Shown here: piece after piece, positions 16,218 to 29,917 of the stretch
How positions within the stretch are numbered: position 1 is the first letter of the stretch
Layout of the letters: each line of letters opens with the position of its first letter
NCBI RefSeq assembly: GCF_004118975.1
Contig: NZ_CP035376.1
Span: forward strand, 62,001 to 126,000
Direction: 5' to 3'
Length of the DNA: 64,000 nucleotides
Source: Luteimonas sp. YGD11-2
Lineage (GTDB): Bacteria > Pseudomonadota > Gammaproteobacteria > Xanthomonadales > Xanthomonadaceae
Program-made: the position numbers and the translations under genes
The notes under the pieces: generated by a model
The model's input: the letters and a program-made list of their open reading frames with translations, nothing else
Database searches by the model: none
Told to the model about the DNA's origin: nothing

Positions 16218-17927
16218 TCACCGCTCGCCATCGGCCGCGAAGCGCTCGCCGAAGAAGTCGCCGTCGCGCCACTGCGGGCGGGCGTCGTCATTGCCGATGC
16301 GGGTCGCCAGCGCCGCGGACACGCGCGCCAGCCTTGCGGCGTCGTCGTACTGGATCGGCTGGGTGGCGTCGTCGCAGGGCTGGTGGTAGCAGTTGCGCAG
16401 GTAGTAGGCGAGCGCCCGCCTAGGGTCGCGCTCGCCATCGGCGGAGATCACCCCCCCGTCGAGGTAGATCGCGGGGATACCGGCGCGCACGAAGGCGTAA
16501 TGGTCGCTGCGCACGAAGGTGACTTCCTCGGGAAACGGGTCGTCGGAGACCTCCACGCCCAGTTCCTCTGCCACCGCGACGACCGCATCGCCGAGGCTGG
16601 AATGCTCCCGCCCGATGGCGACGATGTCGGTGCTCGGCGCCAGCAGCACCGGCATGTCGATATTGATATTGGCCACCGGGGTGCCGGCATCGTCGGCGCG
16701 GGTCACGAACCACTGCGCCCCCAGCAGCCCCTGCTCCTCGCCGGTCAGCGCCACGAACAGCTGCGAACGCCGCGTCGGCGTGGTCGCAAGCGTGCGTGCG
16801 GTCTCCAGCATGATCGCCACGCCGAGCGCATTGTCGAGCGCCCCGTTGTGGATGCGATCGCCTTCGCCGCCGGCCGGCATGCCGACGTGGTCCAGGTGCG
16901 CGGTATGCACGACCTGCTCGCCGGCGAGGTCGTCGGTGCCGGGCAGCCGTGCGACCACGTTGCGCGAGGCCATTTCGCCGATCGTGGTGCGCCCGGCCAG
17001 CAGCAGCGTGCCCGGCAGTTCGAAGCCACGCAGCGTGCCGGCGCGCGCGGCATCGAACAGTTCCGCCGCCGGGCGCTGGCCGTCGGCGAACACCAGGTCG
17101 GCGGCGGCCACGCCGACGGCCGCGACCGCCTGCAGCATCGGGAAGCCGTCCACCGGCCCACCGTCGTCGTCGCGCAGCCGCATCGCCGCGTTCTGCCAGC
17201 TCGCGCGCTGTCGCGCCCACGGCAGGCGTGCCTCCGACTCCGGCGTCGACACCAGCACCGCGCCCACCGCACCCCGCGCGGCCAGCGCGGCCAGCTTTTC
17301 CTGCAGCGCCGAGTGGTAGGCGCGGTGCTGGTCGTCGAAGGCCTGCGGCGCGCCTGGCAGCAGCACGGCGATCCGGCCCGCCAGATCGAGCCCGGCGAAA
17401 TCGTCGTGGCCGATGTCGGGCGCGTGGATGGCATGGCCGACGAAGACCGCCGGCGCTTCGACCCGGTGCGTGCCGGCATTGAAGTTCGCCCAGGGCAGGA
17501 ACTGCTCGCCAAGCTTCAGTTCGATGGTGCGACCGCCGCGCGTCACCGCGAGCCGCGCGCCTTGGGCCTGCGGCACCGCGCGCAGCAGCGGCACGGTCTG
17601 GAAGAAGCCGCCGTCGTCGCCGGCCGGCTCGAGGCCGGCATCGGCGAACTGCGCAGCCACATAGGCCGCGGCAAGGTCGTGGCCGCGGCTGCCGGTTTCG
17701 CGCCCTTCCATGCTGTCGTCGGCGAGCCGCCGCAGGTCGACCGCGATGCGCTGGGCGGCGGGGTCGTCGGACAGCGGCGTGGCGTCGTCGAGGTCCGCCG
17801 CGACAGCCACCGACCCATCGACCGACGGCTCGGCCGTCGGCCGCAGCCACAACCAGCCCAGCAACAGCAGCGCGGCGACGGCGAACGTGGCGAGGAGCAG
17901 GCGCAGGGCGCGTCGCGGAGCGGTCAT
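16218..17927 (-). CDS. M28-family zinc aminopeptidase, membrane-anchored or exported
   Basis: The product has 569 residues. Residues ~8-28 form one hydrophobic segment, either signal anchor or signal peptide. A PA domain probably fills ~120-300. The M28 metal site follows in order: HLDH, NGALDNALG, the GEEQG general base and ligand, NIDMP and a final His near SDHYAF. It should remove N-terminal residues from peptides outside the cytoplasm. The start overlaps the stop of the upstream hydrolase gene by 4 bases, so the two are one operon. Confidence 0.88.
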   Translation of the reverse strand: MTAPRRALRLLLATFAVAALLLLGWLWLRPTAEPSVDGSVAVAADLDDATPLSDDPAAQRIAVDLRRLADDSMEGRETGSRGHDLAAAYVAAQFADAGLEPAGDDGGFFQTVPLLRAVPQAQGARLAVTRGGRTIELKLGEQFLPWANFNAGTHRVEAPAVFVGHAIHAPDIGHDDFAGLDLAGRIAVLLPGAPQAFDDQHRAYHSALQEKLAALAARGAVGAVLVSTPESEARLPWARQRASWQNAAMRLRDDDGGPVDGFPMLQAVAAVGVAAADLVFADGQRPAAELFDAARAGTLRGFELPGTLLLAGRTTIGEMASRNVVARLPGTDDLAGEQVVHTAHLDHVGMPAGGEGDRIHNGALDNALGVAIMLETARTLATTPTRRSQLFVALTGEEQGLLGAQWFVTRADDAGTPVANINIDMPVLLAPSTDIVAIGREHSSLGDAVVAVAEELGVEVSDDPFPEEVTFVRSDHYAFVRAGIPAIYLDGGVISADGERDPRRALAYYLRNCYHQPCDDATQPIQYDDAARLARVSAALATRIGNDDARPQWRDGDFFGERFAADGER

Positions 17928-19006
17928 GGCGCCTCCGGGCCGGAGACCTGCCACAGCGCGGCGATCGCGCGGGCGAGCGGATAGGGAGCGGGTGCGTTGC
18001 GGTTGCTCAGCACGACCACGGCCAGGCGTTGCTGCGGAAAACGCAGCACCACGTTGCGGAAGCCGATGGTCTCGCCGGAATGCCACTGCATGCCGCCATG
18101 CAGGCGCCAGCCGTACCCATAGGCATCGACGTCGTCCTCGCCGGTCGGCGTGGTGGTGTGGGCGGCGAACATCGCCTGCCGTGATGAGTCGGCAAGGAGC
18201 GTGTCGCCATCGAGCGCTGCCAGCCACAACGCCAGCTCGTCGATCGACGCATAGATGCCGCCATCTCCTAGCGTGGCACTGGTGGGGCTCTGGTCGGTGC
18301 GCTGCCAGCGGCCGTCGCGCAGGCTGTATCCCCAGGCGCGCGCCGCCACCGGCGCCGCGTCCGCGGTCCATGCCACCGCGCCATGCATGCCAAGCGGTGC
18401 GAACAGGCGCGTGCGCAACACCTCCGGGAACGACTGCCCGCTGGCGCGCGCGGCCACCAGGCCCAGCAGCACGTAGCCGCTGTTGCTGTAGGCATATCCG
18501 GTGCCCGGTGCGAAGCGCAGGCGGTCGGCGCCGGCAAGCAGCGCCAGCACGTCGGCGTCCTGCACCTGCTGCGCGGGCAAGGCGTCCATCAGATCCTCGT
18601 AGTCGACCAGGCCGGAGGCGTGTGCGAGCAGGTGGTGCAGGGTGACCGGTGCGGTGGCCGGCGGCAGTTCCGGCAGCCAGCGGCGCACCGGGTCATCCAG
18701 TTGCAGCAGGCCTTCCTCGGCAAGGCGCAGGATCGTCGCAGCGGTGAACTGCTTGCTCACCGACGCCAGCCGGTAGCGGGTTCCCGGGCTCGCGGGCGTG
18801 GCGGCTTCGAGATCGGCCAGGCCATGGCTGCGGCGTAGCACTGCCCTGCCCTCGTGCATGACCAGCACCGAGACCCCGGGCACCTCACCGGCATAGTCGC
18901 GCAACAGCGCATCCACCGCGGTCACGCGGCGATCGTCGGCGGCATCGGCGGGCGGGGCGACAATGCCACCGACGAGCAGCAGGGCAAGCAGGGCGGATGC
19001 GTTCAT
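17924..19006 (-). CDS. Serine hydrolase of the beta-lactamase/class C esterase fold
   Basis: The product has 360 residues with a signal peptide (PPADAA, cleavage near 23). The active site has all three elements: S82-V-S-K85, YSNSGY and WHSGETIG in the KTG position. This set is typical of EstB-like esterases and D-Ala-D-Ala peptidase relatives rather than true resistance beta-lactamases, where KTG is usual. It is co-transcribed with the M28 peptidase, which suggests peptide or cell-wall turnover in the periplasm. Confidence 0.85.
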   Translation of the reverse strand: MNASALLALLLVGGIVAPPADAADDRRVTAVDALLRDYAGEVPGVSVLVMHEGRAVLRRSHGLADLEAATPASPGTRYRLASVSKQFTAATILRLAEEGLLQLDDPVRRWLPELPPATAPVTLHHLLAHASGLVDYEDLMDALPAQQVQDADVLALLAGADRLRFAPGTGYAYSNSGYVLLGLVAARASGQSFPEVLRTRLFAPLGMHGAVAWTADAAPVAARAWGYSLRDGRWQRTDQSPTSATLGDGGIYASIDELALWLAALDGDTLLADSSRQAMFAAHTTTPTGEDDVDAYGYGWRLHGGMQWHSGETIGFRNVVLRFPQQRLAVVVLSNRNAPAPYPLARAIAALWQVSGPEAP

Positions 19007-19084
19007 CCGCCGATTCTAAGCGGGTCACCGCCGCGGCCGTGGCCGCCGCGGCCGTGGCCGCCCGGTGCCTGCCGCCCCGGGCGG

Positions 19085-19852
19085 TCAGCCCTCGCGATCG
19101 CGGCGCGGGAATTCCAGCACCACGCCGCGCGGCGGCGGTTCGCGCTTCCACAGCACCGGCACCGCATGCGGCGATGGCGGCTCGAAACTGTCGGGATCGA
19201 GCGCCGCAGCGCGTGCGGCCTCCTCTTCCTCGATCTCCCAGCTGTAGCGACGGCGCGGATGCGCGAGGTCGGCATGCCGGAACAGCACCGCCGCGATCAC
19301 CCCGCCGAGTGCGCCGCCCAGGTGCGATTGCCACGACACGCCGGGGTCGTGCGGGAGCACCGTCAGCAGCATGCCGCCATAGAAGAAGAACGCGATCATC
19401 CCGGCGGCGATCGATGGTCGGTCGCGCCGCAGCAGGCCCAGCACGAACACCAGGAACATCAGGCCGTGGGTGAGCCCGCTGGCACCGAGGTGGCGCGAGC
19501 CCGGATCGCCCAGCCACCAGGCGCACAGCCCGCTGCCCAGCCAGACCAGCGGCAGCGCCCGCCAGGTCGCGCGCGGGTAGACGGTCAGGGCCAGCATGCC
19601 CAGCAGCAGCAGCGCGAACGCATTCGCCAGCAGATGCGACGGCGAGCCATGCAGCAACGGCGCGGTCAGCAGCCCGATGAGGCCGGCCGGCAGCTGCGGC
19701 CGCACCGCGAACAGCGTCCAGTCGACCATCGCCTGTACACCGAACATCACCGCCAGCAGCGCAACGAATGCGAGGCTGGCCTTTGCGGCCGAGGCGAGAC
19801 GGCGATGGTCGGCCACGCGCTGGGCGGCGGGGTCGGCGGGGTGGTCAGGCAT
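19085..19852 (-). CDS. Rhomboid-family intramembrane serine protease
   Basis: The product has 255 residues from the ATG at 19852. Six membrane helices span ~25-195. The catalytic Ser is in HLGASGLTHG (G-x-S-G) and the catalytic His in WQSHLGGALGG. A conserved H-x-x-x-N pair appears in GSPSHLLANAFA. It cleaves membrane segments of other proteins. The last ~60 residues are a cytosolic, acidic then basic tail that is not part of the core. An in-frame ATG at 19864 is also possible. Confidence 0.88.
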   Translation of the reverse strand: MPDHPADPAAQRVADHRRLASAAKASLAFVALLAVMFGVQAMVDWTLFAVRPQLPAGLIGLLTAPLLHGSPSHLLANAFALLLLGMLALTVYPRATWRALPLVWLGSGLCAWWLGDPGSRHLGASGLTHGLMFLVFVLGLLRRDRPSIAAGMIAFFFYGGMLLTVLPHDPGVSWQSHLGGALGGVIAAVLFRHADLAHPRRRYSWEIEEEEAARAAALDPDSFEPPSPHAVPVLWKREPPPRGVVLEFPRRDREG

Positions 19853-19985
19853 GTCGAGGTGCATGCCACGAGGATGGCGACGCCGGGCCACGATGCAAGG
19901 GCGCGGCCCGTGGGACATTGCGGCCCACGCGCCCCCGCCCTGCCCCCACGGCGGCCGTTGGGGTGCGCTCGCTTAGAATCCCCCG

Positions 19986-21158
19986 ATGACCAATACCCCC
20001 CTTCCGACCGTCCACCTCAAGAATGCGTGGCGGTCCAACCATCCGTGGATCTTCCAGCGCCTGGTCGAGAAGCCCGCGCAGCGCCCCAAGCCCGGGGCGA
20101 TCGTCGATGTCGCCGGTGTCGACGGCACCTGGATCGGCCGCGGCTTCTACAACGGCCATTCGCGCATCGCCCTGCGCATCCTCGAGACCGATCCCGACGT
20201 GCCGGTGGATGCCGCGTGGTTCGCGCGGCGCATCAGCGCGGCGGTACGCCTGCGTCGTGACGAACTGGGCCTTGATGCGGTGTCCGACGCCTGGCGCGTG
20301 GTCCACAGCGAAGGCGACGGCCTGTCGGGCCTGGTCGTCGACCGCTATGGCGACCTGCTGGTGGTGGAGTTCTTCAGCGCGGGCATGTTCCGCCACCGCG
20401 AGTGGATCTACGACGCCCTGCGCGCCGAGTTCCCGGGCTGCCGCTTCTACAGCTTTGCCGACGAACACGTGCAGAAGCAGGAGTCGTTCGACTTCCGCGG
20501 CAGCGAGCCGGTGCCGCCGGCGGTGATCACCGAGCACGGCATCCGCTTCCGCGCGGACCCCGCCGGTGCGCACAAGACCGGTTTCTTCGCCGACCAGCGC
20601 GAGAACCGCGAGTGGCTGTCGCACCGCGTCGCCGGCAAGCGGGTGCTCGACCTGTGCTGCAACACCGGCGGCTTCGGCGTGTATGCCGCGGTGCGCGGCG
20701 CGTCGGAGGTGGTCGGCATCGACATCGACGAGGCGGTGCTCGACATCGCCCGTGGCAACGCGAAGTTGAATGACGCACGCGTGCGCTTCATCCAGGCCGA
20801 CATCTTCCCGTGGCTGCGCGATGCTGCGATCAACGGCGAACAGTTCGATGTGGTGGTGCTCGATCCCGCCAAGATGACCCGCGACCGCGAGCAGGTCATC
20901 CCGGCGCTGAAGAAGTACCTCGACATGAACAAGCTTGCGCTCGGCGTGTTGAAGCCCGGTGGCCTGCTCGCGACGTTCTCGTGCACCGGGCTGGTCAGCG
21001 AGGAGCAGTTCCTCGACATGCTGCGCCGTGCCGCGTTCTACGCGGGCCGCACGGTGCAGGTGCTCAAGGTGTCGGGTGCCGGCGCGGATCATCCCTACCT
21101 CGCGCACGTGCAGGAATCGCGCTATCTCAAGGCGGTGTTCTGCCGGGTGCTGGATTGA
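19986..21158 (+). CDS. rlmI: 23S rRNA m5C methyltransferase RlmI-type
   Basis: The product has 390 residues. The N-terminal PUA domain (~1-80) contains LKNAWRSNHPWIFQ, and a central EEHVT-like segment is followed by a Rossmann methyltransferase domain with VLDLCCNTGGFG for SAM binding, VVLDPAK as motif IV and TFSCTG as motif VI with the catalytic Cys. It methylates a cytosine of 23S rRNA from S-adenosylmethionine. It reads towards the rRNA operon. Confidence 0.9.
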   Translation: MTNTPLPTVHLKNAWRSNHPWIFQRLVEKPAQRPKPGAIVDVAGVDGTWIGRGFYNGHSRIALRILETDPDVPVDAAWFARRISAAVRLRRDELGLDAVSDAWRVVHSEGDGLSGLVVDRYGDLLVVEFFSAGMFRHREWIYDALRAEFPGCRFYSFADEHVQKQESFDFRGSEPVPPAVITEHGIRFRADPAGAHKTGFFADQRENREWLSHRVAGKRVLDLCCNTGGFGVYAAVRGASEVVGIDIDEAVLDIARGNAKLNDARVRFIQADIFPWLRDAAINGEQFDVVVLDPAKMTRDREQVIPALKKYLDMNKLALGVLKPGGLLATFSCTGLVSEEQFLDMLRRAAFYAGRTVQVLKVSGAGADHPYLAHVQESRYLKAVFCRVLD

Positions 21159-21362
21159 TCTGACTGCCTGCTGAGCGTGACGTAAAAATTCTGCAGAAAA
21201 GGGCTGGCGCTTTCCGCAGGACCGACGCACAATGCGCCCCCTTCCGGTGACGACGTGAACAACGCCTTCACCTCCCGGCACCGCTTGCGGACCTCGTGTC
21301 CGGGGTTCGATGAACGGGAAGCAGCGAAAGCCGCGGAAATGAAGTCGACGCGAAAAAAGGTG

Positions 21363-21390
21363 TTGACAGAAACACGATCCGCGCTAAGAT
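21363..21390 (+). promoter_or_regulatory. rRNA operon promoter
   Basis: TTGACA (21363-21368), 16 bases, then TAAGAT (21385-21390) match a strong sigma-70 promoter about 255 bases before 16S. A run GTAAAAATTCTGCAGAAAA around 21182 lies too far upstream to be its UP element but could serve a second promoter. Confidence 0.75.
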
Positions 21391-21462
21391 GGGCGGCTCA
21401 CCTCGACGGAAACGACGGGGTACGGCAAGAAGGGGTTCGCGGCGCTGAGGCCGGAGCCTGAA

Positions 21463-21474
21463 GATCTTTGACAG
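21463..21474 (+). promoter_or_regulatory. boxA-like antitermination site in the rRNA leader
   Basis: GATCTTTGACAG resembles the boxA element used by the Nus complex. The same GATCTTTGA occurs at 23515-23523 in the spacer before 23S, the second usual position. Confidence 0.55.
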
Positions 21475-21480
21475 TGTACG

Positions 21481-21504
21481 CAGGAGACTTGTGCGGACGT
21501 CTGG
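21481..21504 (+). other. 16S RNase III processing stem, 5' arm
   Basis: This 24-base segment is complementary at 22 positions to 23214-23237 just after 16S, so the two arms can pair and loop out pre-16S for RNase III cutting. The pairing was read directly; the processing role is established for rRNA operons. Confidence 0.7.
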
Positions 21505-21644
21505 CGGCTGGATGACCATCCAACAACGCAGACGTTCGAAAGAGCACAGAGTCGATTCCAAGCATGCAAATGCGAGTGATTGAATTCGAGCTCCGGACGA
21601 CGACTGCACTCAAGCTTTAATGGGGTTTCGGCCCTATGCAAGAC

Positions 21645-23190
<1,546 letters not shown>

Positions 23191-23213
23191 AGAGACCGGA
23201 CGGCTTCCACCGT

Positions 23214-23237
23214 CCAGGCGTCCGCACAAGTCACCTG
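23214..23237 (+). other. 16S RNase III processing stem, 3' arm
   Basis: This segment pairs with 21481-21504 (CGTCCGCACAAGT against ACTTGTGCGGACG and flanking bases). It lies between the 16S end and tRNA-Ala. Confidence 0.7.
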
Positions 23238-23279
23238 CATCCAGAAAGTTCCGGCACAGGCCGGAACAGTCCCTTACAT

Positions 23280-23355
23280 GGGGCCATAGCTCAGCTGGGA
23301 GAGCACCTGCTTTGCAAGCAGGGGGTCGTCGGTTCGATCCCGACTGGCTCCACCA
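23280..23355 (+). tRNA. tRNA-Ala (TGC)
   Basis: It is 76 bases with encoded CCA. The anticodon loop CTTTGCAAG has TGC, the T-arm is GGTTCGATCC, and the acceptor GGGGCCA pairs with TGGCTCC. Its place in the 16S-23S spacer is standard for the family. Confidence 0.97.
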
Positions 23356-23375
23356 GGGTTGAGCCCAAGCGATTT

Positions 23376-23452
<77 letters not shown>

Positions 23453-23514
23453 GTTTTTCTGGATGACGGCGTACACGAAAGAATTAGATGGGTTCCGCGT
23501 TGAGGCGGGGCCAT

Positions 23515-23523
23515 GATCTTTGA
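23515..23523 (+). promoter_or_regulatory. boxA-like site in the 16S-23S spacer
   Basis: GATCTTTGA repeats the core of the leader element at 21463. The rest of the spacer 23453-23682 contains no gene; its last 14 bases belong to the 23S processing stem. Confidence 0.5.
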
Positions 23524-23682
23524 AAATTGGGATGTAGCGAGCGTTTTGGAACGAAATGTCCAGACGTGTCGTAGAGGCTAAGGCGGGGGAGCAAATCCCC
23601 TGAAAACTTGATGTCGTTGAAATTCGCGTCTGCGGTTTGTACCCGCGGACACATTCAACTCCGAGGCGACTTGGGGTTATAT

Positions 23683-26566
<2,884 letters not shown>

Positions 26567-26720
26567 ATAACCTCAAGTGGCTTCGCCGAAACATGCGAAG
26601 ACCGAGGCCTCGACAACACGTCGACGACACGATTTCAAAATGCTCGCTACAATCCCACCCCTCGAGAGCGTGAGCGCTGCTCTGTCGCATCCGCGACAGT
26701 CCCGGCGACCCTCCACCCTC

Positions 26721-26837
26721 TCCCTGGTGACAATAGCTGTGTGGAACCACCCGATCCCATTCCGAACTCGGAAGTGAAACGCATATGCGCCGATGGTAGT
26801 GTGCATTCAGCATGCGAGAGTAGGTCATCGCCAGGGT
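26721..26837 (+). rRNA. 5S ribosomal RNA
   Basis: Its ends CCCTGG and CCAGGG pair. The interior has CCGAACTCGGAAGTGAAACG and GCCGATGGTAGTGTG, standard for gammaproteobacteria. It is about 116 bases long and follows 23S by 155 bases. Confidence 0.96.
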
Positions 26838-26847
26838 CTTTACCCTG

Positions 26848-26879
26848 AAACCCCCGCCGGTATCCGGCGGGGGGTTTTC
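26848..26879 (+). terminator. Rho-independent terminator of the rRNA operon
   Basis: AAACCCCCGCCGG, a TAT loop and CCGGCGGGGGGTTTT make a strong stem with a T-run directly after 5S. Confidence 0.93.
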
Positions 26880-26926
26880 TTTGTTTGATTCGCAGCTGCT
26901 GCGACCGTGCCGGATACACTGGTGCG

Positions 26927-28483
26927 ATGAACGACGTTTCCCTGTTGCTGGTTCTGATCCTGCTCGCGGTGATTGCCGCGGTAATCCTGTTGATCGTGCT
27001 GGTATTGCGCCGCCCGGAAGCCGGGATGGATGCGATGCGCGAGCGGCTCGAGGCCGCGTTGCGCGAGGAGCAGCGCGAGTCGCGGCTGGAACTGCGTGCC
27101 CTGCTCGATGGCCTGTCGACCGCGCAGGAGCAGCGTATCGATGCGTTCGGGTTGCGGCTGGATGCGCTCACCGAACGCACCGAGTCCCGTCTGGGCGCGA
27201 TGCGCGAGGCGATCAGCGAGGATGCGCGCAGTGCGCGTGCGGAATCGGCGCAGGCCCAACAGCGCTTCGGCGCGCAGCTGTCGGAACGCATGGCCGACCT
27301 CACCGTCCGCACCGACCAGCGCCTGGAGGGCTTCGGGCAGCGGCTCGAGGTGTTGCGCGGCACACTGGCCGAGGATGCGCGCAAGACGCGACAGGAGAGC
27401 GGCGAGGCGCAGCAGCGCATGGCCGAGGCGCTGGCGCAGCGGTTGGCGGAATCCGCGCAGCGCAGCGAGCAGCGGCTGGTGGAGATGCGTGGAACCCTCG
27501 ACCAGCAGCTGCAGCGCCTGCAGGCCGACAACGCGCAGAAGCTCGAGCAGATGCGCGCCACCGTCGACGAGAAACTGCAGTCGACGCTCGAGACCCGCCT
27601 CGGCCAGTCCTTCGCGCTGGTGTCGGAACGCCTGGAGCAGGTGCAGCGCGGTCTGGGCGAAATGCAGCAGCTGGCGACCGGCGTCGGCGATCTCAAGCGG
27701 GTGCTGACCAACGTCAAGAATCGTGGCAGCTGGGGCGAGGTGCAGCTGGACGGCATCCTCGAGCAGACGCTGGTCGCCGAGCAGTACGCGCGCAGCGTGC
27801 GGGTGCGACCCGATACCGCGGAGGCCGTGGACTTCGCCATCCGCTTGCCGGGCCGCCGTGATGACGACAGCCCGGTATGGCTGCCGATCGACTGCAAGTT
27901 CCCGCGCGAGGACTACGAGCGCCTCCTCGATGCACAGGAACTCGGTGACGCCGAGGCCGTGCGCATCTGCGGGGCGCAGCTGGAACGTGCGATCCGCATC
28001 CAGGCGAAATCTATCTGCGAGAAGTACGTGTGCCCGCCGCACACCACCGATTTCGCGGTGATGTTCCTGCCGACCGAAGGTCTGTACGCCGAAACCATCC
28101 GCCGGCCCGGGCTGACCGACGCGCTGCAGCGCGACCACCGCATCGTGGTGGCGGGGCCCACCACGGTGACCGCACTGCTCAACAGCCTGCAGATGGGCTT
28201 CCGCACGCTGGCGATCGAACAGCGTTCGAGCGAGGTCTGGAAGCTGCTGGGTGCGGTGAAGAGCGAGTTCGGCAAGTTCGCCGGCATTCTCGAAAAGGCC
28301 GAGAAGCAGATCAGCACCGTCGGCAAGAGCCTCGGCGAGGCCAGCCGCAAGACGCGCACGATCGAGCGCCGCCTGCGTGGGGTGGAATCACTGTCGCAGG
28401 ACGAATCTCAGGCATTGCTGGCGGATGCCGGCATCGCGATCGATGCGGACGACACCGACGAGGCCGACGACGCCAGCAGTTGA
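26927..28483 (+). CDS. rmuC: DNA recombination protein RmuC
   Basis: The product has 518 residues from the ATG at 26927. One N-terminal membrane helix (~5-27) is followed by a long coiled coil (~35-230, rich in E, R, Q, L) and the RmuC nuclease-like domain (~235-480) with NRGSWGEVQLDGILEQ and LPIDCKFPREDYERL, where D-C-K matches a PD-(D/E)XK-type core. It limits inversions during recombination in E. coli; the mechanism is unresolved. The acidic tail (DADDTDEADD) is not conserved. Confidence 0.94.
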   Translation: MNDVSLLLVLILLAVIAAVILLIVLVLRRPEAGMDAMRERLEAALREEQRESRLELRALLDGLSTAQEQRIDAFGLRLDALTERTESRLGAMREAISEDARSARAESAQAQQRFGAQLSERMADLTVRTDQRLEGFGQRLEVLRGTLAEDARKTRQESGEAQQRMAEALAQRLAESAQRSEQRLVEMRGTLDQQLQRLQADNAQKLEQMRATVDEKLQSTLETRLGQSFALVSERLEQVQRGLGEMQQLATGVGDLKRVLTNVKNRGSWGEVQLDGILEQTLVAEQYARSVRVRPDTAEAVDFAIRLPGRRDDDSPVWLPIDCKFPREDYERLLDAQELGDAEAVRICGAQLERAIRIQAKSICEKYVCPPHTTDFAVMFLPTEGLYAETIRRPGLTDALQRDHRIVVAGPTTVTALLNSLQMGFRTLAIEQRSSEVWKLLGAVKSEFGKFAGILEKAEKQISTVGKSLGEASRKTRTIERRLRGVESLSQDESQALLADAGIAIDADDTDEADDASS

Positions 28484-28510
28484 GGCTGGCATCGCCGGCA
28501 GCGGCATGGG

Positions 28511-29578
28511 TCAGTTGAGCGGAACGCCCGGGATCACAGGGATCGCGTCGGCCGGCACCGTCGGCAACGCCTCGTCGTCGAGCAGATAGTCCGGCAACGC
28601 ATCGTCGTCGGACTGTAGGTCGCCGAAGATCTGGTACTGGCGGCGCTGCATCCAGGCGTCGCGTACCAGCGCGTAATCATCGGCGGCGCCTTCGCGCATG
28701 CGGTCGACGACGAACAGCTGCGTGCGCAGGTCCACCAGCTGCAGCCCCTGCAGTGCCCAGCGGGTCTGCTCGTCATTGAGCTGCCGGGTCGGCGACAACG
28801 GCGCATCGCCAACGATGCCGAACGCATCACGCAGCGTGCGCGGCCCGAACAGCGGCAGCTCGAGGTAGCGCGAGTTCTGCCAGCCCCAGATGCCCAGGGT
28901 CTGCCCGAAGTCCTCGCTGCGGAACGGGATCTCGGCGTCGCTTGCCGGATCGAAGATGCCACCGATGCCGAGCGTGGCATTGACGACAAAGCGCCCCAGC
29001 GCCTGCCCGGCCTGCACCGGCTTGCCCTGCAGCAGTGCATTGACCGCACTGACCGGCTGGCCGAGGTTGCTGAAGAAGTTCGACACGCCCAGGCGCACCG
29101 GGCGCGGCACCACATTCATGTAGGCGGTGGCCAACGGGCGCGCAACCGTGCGGTCGATCGCGTCGTTGACGCGATGCATGCGGCGGTTGAAGGGTTCCCA
29201 CGGGTCATAGCCGACCTGCATCTGCGCCGGATCGGGCAGGGTGGGGTCGGCCACCGGGTCGTAGGGCTCCTCGCCGTAGAGCACCGCGTAGTCGAGCTCG
29301 GCCTCGGTCGGCGCAAGCACGGGCTCGCCACCGGCGTCGTCGCGGTATGCGCCTTCCTGCAGCGCGGCCTGTGCGCTGTCGGCATCGGGTACAGGCAGGC
29401 CGTCGTCGATGACCGGAGGCGTGGACGTATCCGGCGCAGCGTCAGCCATTGCCGCAGGAACGGCGGCGGCCGTCATCGGCTGGGCGGAAGCGGCGGGAGC
29501 GCGCGCGGCCTGCTGCCAACCCGCACACGCGGCGAGCGACAACAACAGGCTGGGCAGGACAATGCGGGAGGGGGACAT
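28511..29578 (-). CDS. mlaA: MlaA-family outer-membrane phospholipid transport lipoprotein
   Basis: The product has 355 residues. The signal peptide ends in the lipobox SLAAC. An unusually long Ala/Pro/Asp-rich linker (~25-125) precedes the MlaA domain (YDPWEPFNRRMHRVNDAIDR to about 310), which removes misplaced phospholipids from the outer leaflet and hands them to MlaC. It is the last gene of a leftward mlaFEDCBA operon. An acidic C-terminal tail follows the domain. The start at 29578 is set by the signal peptide. Confidence 0.92.
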   Translation of the reverse strand: MSPSRIVLPSLLLSLAACAGWQQAARAPAASAQPMTAAAVPAAMADAAPDTSTPPVIDDGLPVPDADSAQAALQEGAYRDDAGGEPVLAPTEAELDYAVLYGEEPYDPVADPTLPDPAQMQVGYDPWEPFNRRMHRVNDAIDRTVARPLATAYMNVVPRPVRLGVSNFFSNLGQPVSAVNALLQGKPVQAGQALGRFVVNATLGIGGIFDPASDAEIPFRSEDFGQTLGIWGWQNSRYLELPLFGPRTLRDAFGIVGDAPLSPTRQLNDEQTRWALQGLQLVDLRTQLFVVDRMREGAADDYALVRDAWMQRRQYQIFGDLQSDDDALPDYLLDDEALPTVPADAIPVIPGVPLN

Positions 29579-29620
29579 GGGGAAATCCATCCGTGCGTAA
29601 CGCACGCGGCGCCGGGGGCG

Positions 29621-29917
29621 TCAGGTGCGGCTGAAATCGAGATCCATCTGCATGCGATACGCGCCGCGCAGCTCGGACAGGCCTTCCGGTTCGCCATCGA
29701 TGACCACATCGCCACCGGCGCGCGCGGCCAGCGCCGACAGCATGGCAAGCCCGGCGCTGTCGATGCGGTCGACCGCGCCGAGTTCGATGCGGCGCGCGCC
29801 CGTCACCACGCGCAGCGCGGCCGGCCAAAGCGAGGCGACGCCATCACGCAGCAACGGGCCTGCGAAGACGAGGGCATCGCCTTCGCGGCGCACGCCGGGG
29901 TCAGTCGATCGCGGCAT
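29621..29917 (-). CDS. mlaB: STAS-domain protein MlaB
   Basis: The product has 98 residues from the ATG at 29917, overlapping the end of mlaC by 17 bases; a GTG at 29893 is the other option. The STAS fold is visible as VFAGPLLRDGVASLW and IDSAGLAMLSALAARAG, the segment around the usual phospho-Ser/Thr position. MlaB binds MlaF and stabilises the MlaFEDB transporter in the inner membrane. Confidence 0.85.
   Translation of the reverse strand: MPRSTDPGVRREGDALVFAGPLLRDGVASLWPAALRVVTGARRIELGAVDRIDSAGLAMLSALAARAGGDVVIDGEPEGLSELRGAYRMQMDLDFSRT

Noticed and set aside
19024..19075. GGCCGTGGCCGCC tandem repeat
   Set aside because: It is only two or three units of a simple GC-rich sequence between two genes; not enough for a regulatory claim.
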